DNA of 64,000 nucleotides from Monilinia fructicola. Lineage: Eukaryota; Ascomycota; Leotiomycetes; Helotiales; Sclerotiniaceae. Location: NCBI GenBank assembly GCA_008692225.1, contig VICG01000009.1, positions 1,302,001 through 1,366,000 of the forward strand, read 5' to 3'. Shown one piece after another: positions 11,059-23,110 of the stretch; the first letter of the stretch is position 1; the number at the start of each line of letters is the position of its first letter. Under the pieces are notes generated by a model that did no database searches, was not told the DNA's origin, and was given only the letters and a program-made list of their open reading frames with translations. Both the position numbers and the translations under genes were made by a program.

Positions 11059-13346
11059 ATTGATTCAACATCTGCGTATGCTTGAAAACTGGATGGCGTA
11101 GTTGAAGATGCTCGAAGAGCTTTATGGTTCAAGGTCGTTGGCGACGAGTGGACCGTACAAAATAGCAAAGTTGCTCGTTTGGAGAGGTTGCGAAAGTTGC
11201 TGTAATGGATCGGTTCTCCGAAGCTGGTAATGTACGTCAATTGCAGATAAATGCCGTATTATTATAGCAACCAAAGATCCTGTAAGTGGGAACCTCTGCG
11301 AGATGTTGTTGATGGTGTTGTAGAAGAGAGAAAAGGAGGGAAGAAGCAAAAACAGATGAGAGATGTAAAATATATATGTTTAAACTGGCCGTGGGTCATA
11401 TGATCCACTTAATTGGACCAATATTCCTGACAACGAAACTTATCTGACCTACTTTAGTCACCACCACAAGCTGGATAAGTAAAGGGATGATGATATCTAG
11501 GATCCCTTATTCCATGATTGCACCGGAAGGTAAAGCAAGACCAAGTCTCTTGCTCTGCATAGGTGGTGTGTGAGTATCAGCTACATTGTTCGTCCACATG
11601 ATGATAATGCCGATACCTCAGTGGACGCGGGGATGAAATGTATTGTCCCGAGGTTCAAGTATCCGGTCGAACTGATATTGCTTTTAGATTGTAGGTTTGT
11701 TTGGTTTTAGATAATTTGAAGGGATTGGAGGTTGAAGATCCAAGATGGCAGAATGCCTTATCGTTCATGCAAATCGACGTAACTTTTCTTATCGGCTTGA
11801 TCAACAATGCCACTTTGGGTAATTCTAGGCGGTACAAGTGGAAGAAGGAAGCTCAGGGTCCCGTCCTTGTGTGAGAACTAAACTGAAGATAGAAAGTACA
11901 AGCTGCAGGAAGTAGGATCAAGATAAGCAACCATCTAGCAGGCTGTTACTGTATTCTGGTTCTCGGTATGTACGGAGGATAGTATATATAGTATACAGTA
12001 GACCGAGATGTATATATATATGTGGGTGTGAGTGTGAGTGTGTATGACACTGTATGTAGTATGTAGTATGTACTACTCCGTATGTACATGTACATGGAGT
12101 GGTTGGTGGGCACGTGGCAGGTAAGAAGATAGCAAATGAAGGAGAGATAGCCGAGATGTGGAAAGATGCGGTAAATTTATCTCACTTCTCACTTCTCACT
12201 TCTAGGTTCTCACGCACACCGCACTCCGTATACCGGTCTCCCCATCTGCCGTACTGTGTATATTTCCCTCACTCGAAATACAAAATACTAACTTTTATTC
12301 TAATTGACCGGAATTATATCCGTCGAGGACTCGAGGACCACAAGTGATGCCCAGGGAGCGTTACAATGACAAACCGATTCAATGTGAATACAGTTAAAAC
12401 GGTATATGTATTGCATTAGAGGGTAGTGGCTAGTAAAAACTACCTAGGTGTGTCTAGTTGTACCTACGTACTCGAGCATGGTGGCAGTAAAATGACTAAA
12501 AATATGGATTGATTCCACTGCATTGGGCTCTCTGGTTGGTTCGATGGTCCCGTTGGAGCCCGTAAGGATCTACCCATGAGCCCATGACCCATCCCGCCAG
12601 CCCGCCTCTTTCTTCTTATTTACAGTATCTGGATTCTGGATACTTCCGACAAGGCCAGCCTGACTAATCTTATGCAAAGGTTCCACCTACTCAAACAAGG
12701 CAATTAAACCAAGCCCTAAAACCCTTTCATCCCAAGTTTTGACTGTACTCCCGCTACTAAGTATTTCAGAATTACTCAGATGATCAGATAACGAGCCTCT
12801 CATACAAATATCATATCAGTACATCATTGCTAGCCCAATGTATCCAGTCGATTGTGATAGTCGGAAGAATACAATCCAAGCATGCGTGTCGTCGGTTGCA
12901 GATGCAGATCTCTTTCTTTGAATTCGTCTCTTCTTCCTTCTCCTCCACTCTACCCAACTATACGGAGTAGGAAATAATGCAGCCTACATTGCGGCAATTT
13001 AGTAAGTCATCAAGAGAAGCCCAACTGATCGATCTCTCGATCTCCCTTATCGGGCACACAAAAATTGTCATACCCTAGGGAGTTTTCATTTCATAATGGA
13101 AAATGTGGAAACCACACAGATAAGAATCCAAGTGGAAATTCTTATAACATTGTCCCGATCTTCCTAAGGTTTCTAGCCCGTCCGTCATTTTGCCTTGAGC
13201 CTAGCCTTTCCAAAACATTTTTTTTTCTTGCTCCCGCTCTCGTGTGCATCATCGCAAGTATTCATCAGTCAATCTTTGACTACCCGCAAAGATCAGGTCG
13301 CTCTCGTGTCGTGGTTTTTACCACGATATAGACATCGCCATCCCCG
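11059..13346. other. Divergent intergenic region with simple repeats
   Basis: 2.3 kb separating the diverging amine oxidase and MFS genes, so it should hold both promoters. It contains TA-rich microsatellite (about 11985-12025), GTGAGT/TATGTAG repeats to about 12075, a 14-bp perfect palindrome at 12082-12095, three ACTTCTC units at about 12181-12203, and nonamers TACTCCGTA at 12074-12082 and its complement at 12961-12969. No protein is supported. Confidence 0.55.
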
Positions 13347-14998
13347 ATGGACCCAACTCATATGCACGGTGAAGATTTTCTTCCAGGAACCACACGGCTG
13401 GTAGAAGATATCGAACAAGTCACAAATCCCAATCTCCTCAAACACGGAAATATCGTCCTCGAACCGCAGCCTACCTCTTCGCCTCATGATCCGCTCAATT
13501 GGTCTCGTACGAGAAAATATTGGCATGTCTTTCTCGTTTGTTTTATCACCGGTCTGACTGCTGCCACAGCGAATGATGCAGGCTCGGCACAAGATGGCAT
13601 GAACGCAGAATATGGAATTACTTACGAAGCAATGAACACTGGGGCCGGAGTTTTGTTTGTCGGGATTGGTTATTGGACTTTGTTGATCTCACCTGCTGCG
13701 TGGTTGTACGGAAGAAGGGTTACCTATATCATCTGTTTGACATTGGGGGTTATCGGTGCTATTTGGTTGGCTCGTGTGCAATCTACAAGAGACTCGATCT
13801 GGAATCAGCTCTTTGTAGGAGCGTCCGAAGCTTGCGCCGAGGCCAATGTGCAGCTTTCCCTCTCGGATTTGTTTTTTCAACATCAAAGAGGTACTGTCCT
13901 AGGTATTTACGTGTTGGCGACTAGTATTGGTACCTACCTAGGTCCTATTATAGCTGGGTATATTGCTGGGGGACCTTTGGGCTGGCGATGGATTGGTTGG
14001 TGGTCCGTCATAATCTCTTTCCTGCACCGTTGTTGTGTGTTACTTCACCTTGGAGGAGACAATGTTCGATCGGCCAGAGTCTGCATATGTGGATCCAATT
14101 AATGGCATCAGCTCACCAGCAAGAGTTGAAGATCCTCCACTACGCACCAGTAACGAAAAAGAACCAGCTCTAGCTACAACCCCTTCTGACACACCTCCCA
14201 TTCCACCTGCTTCCATTCCTAAGAAATCCTTTCGCGAACGCATCAAACTAATCACACCGGCATCCAACCTCAGAGGAACAGGATTTAAACAATATTTTTT
14301 CTCGCCTGTTTCATACCCTGCGCATCTTTACCTTTCCTGCCGTCTGGTACAGTGGCCTTCAATGGGGAGCCCAAGATGCCTGGCTTACCTTTTACCTCAC
14401 TCTCGAAGAAGACAATTGGACCGGCGATCCCTGGAACTATACCACTATCGGTTCCGGTCTCATGAACGTCCCATGCCTGATCGGTGCCATCATCGGTTGT
14501 TTCTGGGGTGGCTACCTTTCGGACGTCTTCGTACTTTGGTATTCTAGGAAATATCGCCATGGTATCTTGGAAGCTGAAGATCGTCTCTGGATGATGTATG
14601 CGTGTGCTATTTTCTCGCCCCTGGGGATGTTTCTTTTTGGTCTTGGCACGGCGTATGAATGGTCATGGCCAGTTCCATATGTAGGACTAGGATTCATTGG
14701 ATTTGGGTGGGGTTGTGCCGGAGATTTGTCAATGTCTTATCTCATGGACGCATATCCTGAAATGGTACTTGAGGGCATGGTTGGAGTTAGTGTCATAAAC
14801 AACACAATTGGGTGTATATTTACATTTGCGGCAAGTTATTGGCTGGAGACTGGAGTCAAAAGTACGTTCATTGCTATTGGAGTCCTGGATTTCGTATTCG
14901 TCATGTGTACATGGCCGATGATGGTATTTGGAAAAAGCTGCAGACGATGGACCAAGGGGAGATATTTGGATTTTGTGAGGAGTAGAGATGCTTTATGA
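13347..14998 (+). pseudogene. MFS drug/cation transporter (DHA1-like) interrupted by two +1 frameshifts
   Basis: Three successive reading frames encode consecutive parts of one major facilitator protein. The N-terminal part (frame from 13347) has the fungal DHA1 mark DPLNWSRTRKYW and helices 1-6 up to GWRWIGWW. A shift in the T-run at 14018-14020 leads into VCYFTLEETMFDRP and the central loop. A second shift in the T-run near 14295-14301 leads into helices 7-12 and the end at 14998. Without the two extra bases it would be about 549 residues, the normal length, with 12 membrane helices. No GT-AG intron can explain either shift. Both sit in T homopolymers, so they may be real mutations or assembly errors. 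The closest subgroup by eye is HOL1-like transporters, held loosely. Substrate is unknown. Confidence 0.8.
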
Positions 14999-15698
14999 CA
15001 TGATTGTATGGATATGATGAAGGTTGTACGGAATAAGGTGTGGAGGTGTTTTTGACGTTAAAGGGGTTGCGGTGTTCTTTCCTAGATTGGTAAAGGGCTT
15101 AGTTTTGTTGGTGTTGGTGATATGGGAGTCGAGGGGGCTTAATGATAATATTGGCGCATATCATGTCCTTTTGATATATATATACATCGGTTGTAGAAAA
15201 GATTGGAGTTTTCAAAATGGATTCAACTTTTTGTCACTTCCACTTCACTTCACTTCACTTCACTTCACTTCACTTCACTTCACTTCACTTCACTCACTTC
15301 ACTTCACTTCACTTCACTTCACTTCACTTCACTTCACTTCACTTCACTTCACTTCACTTCACTTCACTTCACGTCACGTCACTTCACTACTCTACAATCA
15401 TTTGATGAAGTCTTCATTTCCGTAAAATTTCTTGGCTATGGAAGTACCATCATTCTAGAAATCCTATTCCTATATACCACCGTTCTCCGTCGCAGGAATA
15501 GTAGCCACCCTCTATCTGACCTGTGCAATCAGCGAATCGGACTCAATAATTCTCACATAGAATATCCTTCGCCTCTTCCTTAATTTCTATAGGTGGGCAT
15601 TGTCCTCTCGAAATTGTAATCGAAATCGAGATCATTCCAATGAACCGGCGAAACTTGATCCCACGAGAACGTTTCCACATCCTCAACATCATATCTTC
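14999..15698. other. Intergenic, convergent gene ends
   Basis: Apart from the microsatellite no gene is supported between the MFS and the first F-box-like gene. Confidence 0.55.
15241..15388. repeat. (ACTTC)n pentanucleotide microsatellite
   Basis: About 148 bases of nearly perfect CACTT/ACTTC repeat, roughly 30 units. There is one 4-base unit near 15291-15294 and two T-to-G variants near 15372-15379. It lies 240 bases past the MFS stop, in the MFS/F-box-like intergenic space. Open frames that run through it only reflect a stop-free repeat. Confidence 0.97.
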
Positions 15699-17465
15699 TC
15701 AAGGTACCACCTGAATCCCATCGAAATAAATTCTTTTTGCCTCCCGAATCTCAGCATATTGTGAGTCCATGTCGTCAACAGCCTCCTTGAAGTACTGGAG
15801 AAAGGAGTTGTAGTCCCAGGCAACGTAAGCGTTCCTAATTCGCTGCATCAACTGTTCTCTCGGCAATACTGGGTAGGAACGAGTGCGTTCATGAAGGCGA
15901 TGTTCAATGCGGAACTTGAGAGGCAAATTGGTCATGTCTCTCATGAAGGAAGCCGCATAATCCTCCAGCAAAATGAGGCCCTTGGTCATTTTCTTCTCCC
16001 AATTAAATTTCACAAGTGCGTGTTTGTTCAAATCCAACTTATGGCCCTGGCACATATATATGCTATTATTGAACTTTCCCCCGGACAATAAGATTCCTCG
16101 GAAGGTCCTGTCTTGCTTGATAAAGTAGTACAGCTTAGCGGATGATTGATAGATTTTCTGGTATTGCTTCTCGAATTCTTCCAACACTTGCTTTCGGACA
16201 ACCTTGAACTTGTTCATTTCATCGAACAAGGCTGCCGCTCGTGCATCTCGGAGTAGAGTCTCAATCGGGTGGCTTGGTCGCTTATATTGATTCCTCTTGT
16301 TTTCGGGGAATAATATCCCATTCGTGTCCATAACTATGTCGATGTTCTGTCTGAACTGAAGAATGCCCTCGAAAGTTTGAGCGTATTCCACAAATACATC
16401 ACACATGAGATGGATAGGATCGCTCAACCGTGAGGAGCCTTTGATCAAGGAGCTGTACCCCTTCTCAAGTTCTTCTGATATAATAGTGGCAGCAGAGCCA
16501 GCAACCACTCGGCATGGGAACTTGTTGTTTATGTAACCCAGGAGTTCCTTGGCATTACCCTCCTGTTCTCCGCGCGCGCCACTGTCGCAATGTGCTTCCC
16601 GAAACTCCACTTTATCGACGTTTCGAAGTACTTTGAGTGGAGAAAATATTTCGTCAAAAGTCAAACGCCGGTCGAAAAGACCCAGGTCCTGTCTGAGCTT
16701 CTCCGGAGTTGTGTCGACACAAATAAGAAAGGAGAGTGAGAGCCCTGAAATTTTGCAGACAGCATGGCAAAATTGTGCCAAGGCAGGTCTATCAAACCTA
16801 CGCGAGCAAGTCCCAGTATCTCCATTCACAATGACTTTCCATTGTCTCACATAGTTGGCTTGTGGGCCCGCGAGACGACTAAAAGTTGGCTGTTCAGTAA
16901 AGCATTGGTTTCCAAGCCATACCCAGTCTTCATCGGTGGGACGGACATTATGGTGTTTGGAGTATCGAGTCAGGGGAGTGACGTTCAGTGCAGTGGTGAT
17001 GGGGAATTCGTCCTTTTCATTCATCGGAGTATAGGCATAAGGCAGTCGATCGCGCAGGGACTCGTTCCGATAGATCCAATTTGTACAATCCATGAAAAAC
17101 ACATTGCGTTCGTACAGCATTTGTCGACCCTCGGCGTACATAATTTTGCATACACGGAGGACTGCTGGATGCAAATCGTATTTGGGCGAAGTGGCGTATT
17201 TTGCTCCAGGTTCCTTCACCCTATTTACTGAGCTGCATGTCCCAAGAATAGGGTTTGTGAGAAGGTATTTGTTGATCTCGTCTCGAATCTCTCGTGGCAA
17301 CTTGAGGATATGGTTTTCAGAATCGTGAGAGGGAATTCCGTATTTAGCCTTCTCCATTGGCATAGTCACTTCAAACGTGGCGCGAGCCGCTGAAGGTTTT
17401 TCTTTGGGTCTCCAATGCTCTAATGTGGAATGCTCACTTCGGAGATTATATTTTGGAGTCTGCAT
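15699..17465 (-). CDS. F-box-like family protein, paralogue 1 (intact)
   Basis: One uninterrupted frame of 588 codons with an ATG start. Residues about 54-75 read ILKLPREIRDEINKYLLTNP, an LPxEIR.xI..YLL segment resembling the F-box-like (2EXR-type) start of large fungal families. It is followed by AVLRVCKIMYAEGRQMLY and ERNVFFMDC. Further marks shared with the neighbours at 18.3-20.2, 21.3-23.1 and 24.3-26.2 kb are PLKVLRNVDKVEF, FVEYAQTFEGI, an EFEKQYQKI helix and the near-identical YFKEAVDDMDSQYAEIREAK at the C-terminus. No membrane segment or signal peptide is seen. F-box-like proteins often act as substrate adaptors in ubiquitin ligation, but nothing here proves that. Function is unknown. 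Confidence 0.82.
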   Translation of the reverse strand: MQTPKYNLRSEHSTLEHWRPKEKPSAARATFEVTMPMEKAKYGIPSHDSENHILKLPREIRDEINKYLLTNPILGTCSSVNRVKEPGAKYATSPKYDLHPAVLRVCKIMYAEGRQMLYERNVFFMDCTNWIYRNESLRDRLPYAYTPMNEKDEFPITTALNVTPLTRYSKHHNVRPTDEDWVWLGNQCFTEQPTFSRLAGPQANYVRQWKVIVNGDTGTCSRRFDRPALAQFCHAVCKISGLSLSFLICVDTTPEKLRQDLGLFDRRLTFDEIFSPLKVLRNVDKVEFREAHCDSGARGEQEGNAKELLGYINNKFPCRVVAGSAATIISEELEKGYSSLIKGSSRLSDPIHLMCDVFVEYAQTFEGILQFRQNIDIVMDTNGILFPENKRNQYKRPSHPIETLLRDARAAALFDEMNKFKVVRKQVLEEFEKQYQKIYQSSAKLYYFIKQDRTFRGILLSGGKFNNSIYMCQGHKLDLNKHALVKFNWEKKMTKGLILLEDYAASFMRDMTNLPLKFRIEHRLHERTRSYPVLPREQLMQRIRNAYVAWDYNSFLQYFKEAVDDMDSQYAEIREAKRIYFDGIQVVP

Positions 17466-18301
17466 GATATATTGTTAGTTTTTGCGTTGATGTGTATGTG
17501 CATGAGTGGATTTCTTACATACCTAGGTAGTTGGTTTCCCAGTGGAGTTCTATGGTGTACAGATAACCAAAAATGATATCACTTATATCTTTCGGAAAAC
17601 GAGGGATATTGAAGACGAGTTATTGATTGATGTCAGATGTATGATTAGTTTGAATTTGTTCTGGTTCTTGTTGTGGCTATTTTGGAATCAGATGTTGTGA
17701 ATTCTCAATAAGTCGCTGAGATGGAGGCCCGGGGCCCTTAAGTAGTCATGTAGAAGAAGCTAAGAGGGTAACTGTACTATGCTGCACCGTACCCAGAGAG
17801 GTTGACAAGATCAAAAAGCCATAATTCACCGTGTTTGGGGGGTGAAAAGGCTGTCTAACGATACTGTGCTGTACCAAATAGTCTATATCTGGTGTAATTC
17901 TACTGGGAGATTTCGATGACGATTTTTAATGTTGTCAGAAACCTGTGTCTAGCCGCGAGTTCCTCATATTATTCGCTATGAAAGATAATCCGCCTTCTGG
18001 CTTCCCTAGCATGCTTTCCTAGCTGAGAGGAATGATGCGTATGGATGGCTTCGATATAACGGATAAGGCTGGCTGCAAAAATGTTCTTGAACGATCTCAT
18101 ATTGGTAGTTGAATTCCATTTGTTTACTTAAGCAGGTAATCTAAGAATCTTGAATACCATTCCTGGATGCGTCAAGGTAGAAGTAGCATATCTATCTATA
18201 AAGAGCTCATGTCCTAATATGCTCTACGGTCCGGTTTCTTCGTCCTCGAAAGATTCCTCTAAATTCTTAATGACATCTGGATGGTTCTCGGCATCGCCAA
18301 G
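17466..18301. other. Intergenic between paralogues 1 and 2
   Basis: About 840 bases with no supported gene. It should contain the promoter of paralogue 1. Confidence 0.5.
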
Positions 18302-20233
18302 CTAATCGCTATCTCCATTGTCGCTACCTTCGTCATCGTCGTTCTCATAGTCGCTATTCTCCTCGATGTTATCAGCAGCTTCACCTGCGCCGTCCGCCAT
18401 CTCGGCTATTTTCTCAGTATCTACATCTGTGCTAGCCTCATCCGAAGAGGATATTGAGTCACTAATATCTTTGGGGTCTTCACTCTCAGATAACTGAATG
18501 ATATGCTTGCGATCGAGTCGTTCGCTCGTTCTCTCCTGCCCCCAAATAATTTCCTCAAACAACTCTGGTTGAATGTTTAATCCAACATCCTTATTGTCCA
18601 AAACATACCACTTGAATAAATCCTTCCTACAGCGTCGCATCTGACAAAAAACCTTTTCCAAGCAGATGAAAGTGAACTTATATCACATCGTAAACTCCTT
18701 CCAATCCCTTGTCTCATGATACTTAATGACAGATTCCATCGAATCTCTTCCTGGGTATCTGTAACTCAGTAGGATGGACTCATTTTGACTTTTTATGTCG
18801 TTTTGTAACTCTTTGGTTAGACCTCTTACAAATGAGTATTCGTATTCCTTCAACAGATGAAAAACTTTTGACATCCTCTTCCAGTATTCTTTAAGATTGA
18901 CAGCTCGAGAAGTCCCAATCACAAACAACCCATTTGGTCCATTTTCCTGTCGTACTTGCTCTCTAACTCTGATGGCACACGTTCGAATTCGCTGGTACTG
19001 CGGCTCGAGTGACTCAAGTATATCCTTTCGGTACCTTTTGAACTCAAGCAGGTCTTCGAAAGATTCGGAATGCCTGAGTAACGGCTGGATGCGGGCTTTG
19101 CCTATTGCCTCTGCTCCTAGGTAGCTTGCTTCATCTTCCAGTTTGCAAGAGCTATCTTGGTATATTAACTCGCCATCGACAACCTGGTCGCTCTTTGCTG
19201 ATGGATCGTGGACTCTGATACTGCGACGACGACCAGGATGAGCTTTGTTGCTTATGAGCAACGAAACACGCTTGAAAGTTCCAGCATACTCACAGAAGAG
19301 ATTCCACATGCGGCCAACAGGTTCAACAACAGGAGATGATCTTTTCGTGAGCTGCAGATACTCTTTGTCGAGGTCTGGAGATGGCATATCAGGGAAGCTG
19401 GGGTCGGCTCTGGATGTCTGTCGGCGTAGCAGTAATCTTGAATTGCATCCACTGTGGCAGTCCTGAAAACAAGATTCTTCAAGTTTCGAAGAATCTTGAG
19501 GGGCAATAGCGTTTGAATTAAGCCATTATCCGCATAAGTAGATTCTTCGTCGTACACATACATATGCTGGTGCTGGAAGCTCATTGACACGATTGAAATA
19601 TTTACCGCGATTTCCGAATGAGGATACAATGCCACACAAAACTCAGCGAAAGGATCTGAGGGCCAATTTACCTTTTTCAAAGCAGTCAAGAGGATATTCC
19701 AGACTCTCACGTGGGAGATAGCTGGAGTGTTGCAAAACAAAGGCTTCTCTGAATGCTTTCTGGGCATATTGTTGGTGTATCTAGTCAGTCGGCATAAGTT
19801 TATGAACAGTGGCTCCTCAGTTTGGTTTTCGTCATCCTCAGACGTTCTCGTCAGTTCATCCGCACTACCAAGATCATAATTCCCAGGGCCTATACTGTTG
19901 CTACAATCCATGAAAATGGGATTGCCATACAAGATGAAGACACCTTCCTGGTAGAGTTTCTTACATACGTACATACAGAATGCTGATATGTGGTCCGTAT
20001 ACCTCGGAACAACCAAAGCCCGTGGACCAGGAAATTGAATCTGCTTTCCCTAGGATTGGGCTGATGAGGAGATACGAGTAAATGCGATTTCGAATTTCAG
20101 GGGGAATATTGAGGAGGCAGTACTTAGGTGTGAGGAGGGCGATTACTTGTCTTGCGAAACTGGTTAATGGGACCAGAGCTGGTGCCATATCTTGGTTGTT
20201 TGAAGACGCTGATACATTTTGTTGCAGATCCAT
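18302..20233 (-). pseudogene. F-box-like family, paralogue 2 (frameshifted, with an in-frame stop)
   Basis: The family pattern is present in order but split over two frames. The start at 20233 leads to LNIPPEIRNRIYSYLLISPILG. The frame is lost at about 19961-19977, where a GTAC/GTA micro-repeat suggests a 4-base (or +1) insertion. The second frame carries YQEGVFILYGNPIFMDC and PLKILRNLKNLVF. A compensating shift near 19390-19440 returns to the first frame, which carries FCEYAGTFKRV and LESLEPQYQRI. A TGA at 18683-18685 then interrupts the same frame, which would continue to an acidic Asp/Glu/Ser tail ending at 18302. No plausible introns bridge these points. I infer a decaying copy of the gene intact at 15.7-17.5 and 24.3-26.2 kb. 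Expression of a truncated form cannot be excluded. Confidence 0.75.
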
Positions 20234-21257
20234 GACTGAGGTAGTTTCTTGGGTGGAAGAGGCGATTCTCCCATCTCTTTTGTAGTCTTAGTGACATTCA
20301 TGATCGAGGTTTACTATATATATATATATATATATATTAGTAGATATCGCTTTTCATCTCTGGGCGCTACTTCGCCTTTGAGTTTCAATTTTTAGATCGG
20401 TATATGACTTACACGAGACAATATTCTCATATTGTCTCGCAGGGGAAATTCTTTGACTTTGTCGGTGAACTGTTGATGGCCTATCTATTTATAAACGATA
20501 GAGCAATTTCTGTAACATAACACGTAGACTACCCTGTATTGGAATTTGGGCAACTTGGATGGGAAGTTTGAAGTAAATCGTGTATAAGAAGAGGTGGAGG
20601 TTTTGACATGGGAGTATTGCGAGAAACTGTTGGAGGAATAAATTGATTTGCTTTGTCGCTTAAAACTTTTTTCTCAATTGCATGATGAATGTTGCTCTTT
20701 GAACATTGTTCTTAAGCCGATGAAGTCTCCCATCTGAAGTATACTGTTTGAAAATATAGCTCATACTTGTAGTTTCGTCATTGGAGTAACATCATTAGAT
20801 GCTGTATCTCCAATCAACTCCCATCACTCTACAAGCAAGTATCAGGAGAATACTGGATCAATGTCACTTGATATGTCTTGATTCATACTAATTTCTTTCT
20901 TATTGTAGCCACAGCACTCTTTGCACTTTATCTATCCAGGGAAACACATTAAGATATACTTCTTTCTTCTTATTGGCATGACAGTAAGCATTGTACCGCT
21001 CAGCAAGGAGTGCTTGATTCTAACCAGTTAGATGGTTCTGTTTTCATGAAATGGCAGCATTATAACAACAAAAGCAACAAAAGCAAACAACAAACAACAA
21101 ACAACAGAGGCAAACAAACTTTGACTTCTATCTTTGATTGTAGTAACTGACTATAAGGTTAGGTGTAAGGATAGACTTACTAGCTCACAAAGCTCTCTGG
21201 AGTATAGTCCAAGGTCAAGAAAACGATTTAATGACTTTGGGCAAAGATAAATAACTG
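20234..21257. other. Intergenic between the two degraded paralogues, with (TA)n and AAC-rich repeats
   Basis: About 1 kb between the start of paralogue 2 (-) and the remains of paralogue 3 (+), so it was probably a shared promoter region. It holds (TA)n at about 20316-20338 and an AAC-rich stretch at about 21064-21108. No gene is supported. Confidence 0.6.
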
Positions 21258-23110
21258 TTGGTGGATGTATACAAAGAGATATCTGCTGGTACATCTGAAT
21301 TAGACTCAGTTACACCATCTACCGCAGGATTCAAGTATTATACAAACAAGACTCTAGGCAAACCAGATCAACAACCAATAACTCGCTCACATGATGGATC
21401 GGATCATACATTACAATTTATGCCAGCAGAGGTACGCGAGGAAATATTCCAGTATCTACTCACCAATTACAAATTAGGAGTAGCACTCTGCATCTCCCAA
21501 AGCCAAAACTATGGCGCCAACGCTCATTATAACTTGAGCCGAGTTATCTTACAAGTGTGGAGAAAGTTTTATGAAGGAGGAGTAGCGGTTCTCTACGAGT
21601 CGAATACGTTTATGATTGAGTTCGTTGACGATACCTGCCAAGATTAGATGTTTTACCTCCGCTCACCGCGTGTAGTCTGTTGACTCGATAGTATAATGTA
21701 CCTCTCAATGGAATGCTTAGATGTCATTTGGTACTGAGGAGTCTTTATTGATGAAGGTTCCAGCTTGAAATATGCGAGGAAGTTGAGGATCGTACTAAGT
21801 GTCCGATATCAACAGTTTGGGGCAGATATAATGCCACGAAGCCAAGTTGATATCATCGTGTTCTCTCCCTTCGAGTCAATATCAAGCTCAGATGAAGAGT
21901 GGCTTGACAGATCTAGAGGTTGCAATAATTCTAAAGGGCATCGAGGTGTATAATATTCATTTAGGTGGGTACTATTGCTTTCTCTTGGTAGTTGTTGTTG
22001 CTAGTAACTGATAATTACATTTTCTTCTGTGAAGATGATCTACAGTTACAAAAATATCTTCGGCCATTCCACTTCCTCCGCAACGTCCTCAGAGTAACAG
22101 TCCGTACGCGATTCCCGGATTTTATATTTAGTGACGAGTAGAATCATTCTCCACTATTTACTGAATCATAACAACCCTCTTCTAGCTATATTAGATACTT
22201 GAAAAAGCTACTCCAGTGAAACAGCAAGATTGAGCTTTATACTAAGATGTTTGAACCTATAAAGGTATATGCCATGATATTTGAGATGGGCGCGAAATTC
22301 AAGAAAGATATGAGCATGAGTATCAATGCATACAAGAGAAACTCGCGCTACGAGTCAAATGCATTAGATCTCAATCCATTCTGGAATGGGACTTTCAATT
22401 CCCATGGAGTTATCCATACCGTCGAGTTCAGCCTTGCGAGAGCAAGTAGTTTGGCTGATATCCAGTACGAGAATGTCGATGACACATTTCTTTCCAAGCA
22501 GGAACGGTGCAAAATTCTTGAGTCTTTGGAACGGTAATTCGGCGGCATAAAAATTGCATGAGATGAGATGGTTAGCTTCATAAAATTCAAAAGCGAGATG
22601 AAATCTTTTCGTCTCGATTTTTAAACCGTCCTTTCGACTTGATATGTTACACAGAGGTTGTAGTATTGCGTGAAGAATACGCCAAGTGATTTGCTCGAGA
22701 ATTAGATCCGTCTACAACGAGAGCCTTGCGAGTTCGGCAGGAACTTCTTCGGGCTCGCTACAATTCGATGAATGGAGAGTTGGCTCTCAGATAACGCAAT
22801 ATTGTTTATGAGTTGTGAGATATGCAGTTCTTATCTTTTCAATGAGAACTTTCGGGTTGCCTTTGAAGATATAAATCTTCAATCCCGAGAAATTCTTGAG
22901 GTCAGGGTCAAGATCTATCAGTGGGGCTTGTGCAAAAACATTTCAGATGTTGATATCCACAACTTGCCAGCACTCACAGATTGGGAGACCCAATGGGAGC
23001 TTCTGGAACCAAATTTCACGGGCTCAAACACAAGTAGAGTCTTATATGCAGTACTATCAGCAACTCAGAGAATCTCCGATGGCGTAAAGACTTACAGAAA
23101 TCGGAGCTGA
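21258..23110 (+). pseudogene. F-box-like family, paralogue 3 (heavily degraded)
   Basis: A diverged copy on the opposite strand to its relatives. The opening frame, which lacks an early ATG, carries FMPAEVREEIFQYLLTNYKLG and VILQVWRKFYEGGVAVLYESN, then stops at 21645-21647. Later pieces in changing frames keep family order: KYARKLRIVLSVRYQQFG (compare paralogue 4 KHVQHWKVVLS) and, near 22700-22790, RALRVRQELLRARYNSMNGELA. Stops and frame changes are numerous and intron signals do not explain them. The part after about 22800 is weakly aligned and the right end is approximate. Confidence 0.7.

Noticed and set aside
15024..15583. Repetitive FTSLH open frames
   Set aside because: Stop-free translation of the ACTTC microsatellite, open in three frames at once.
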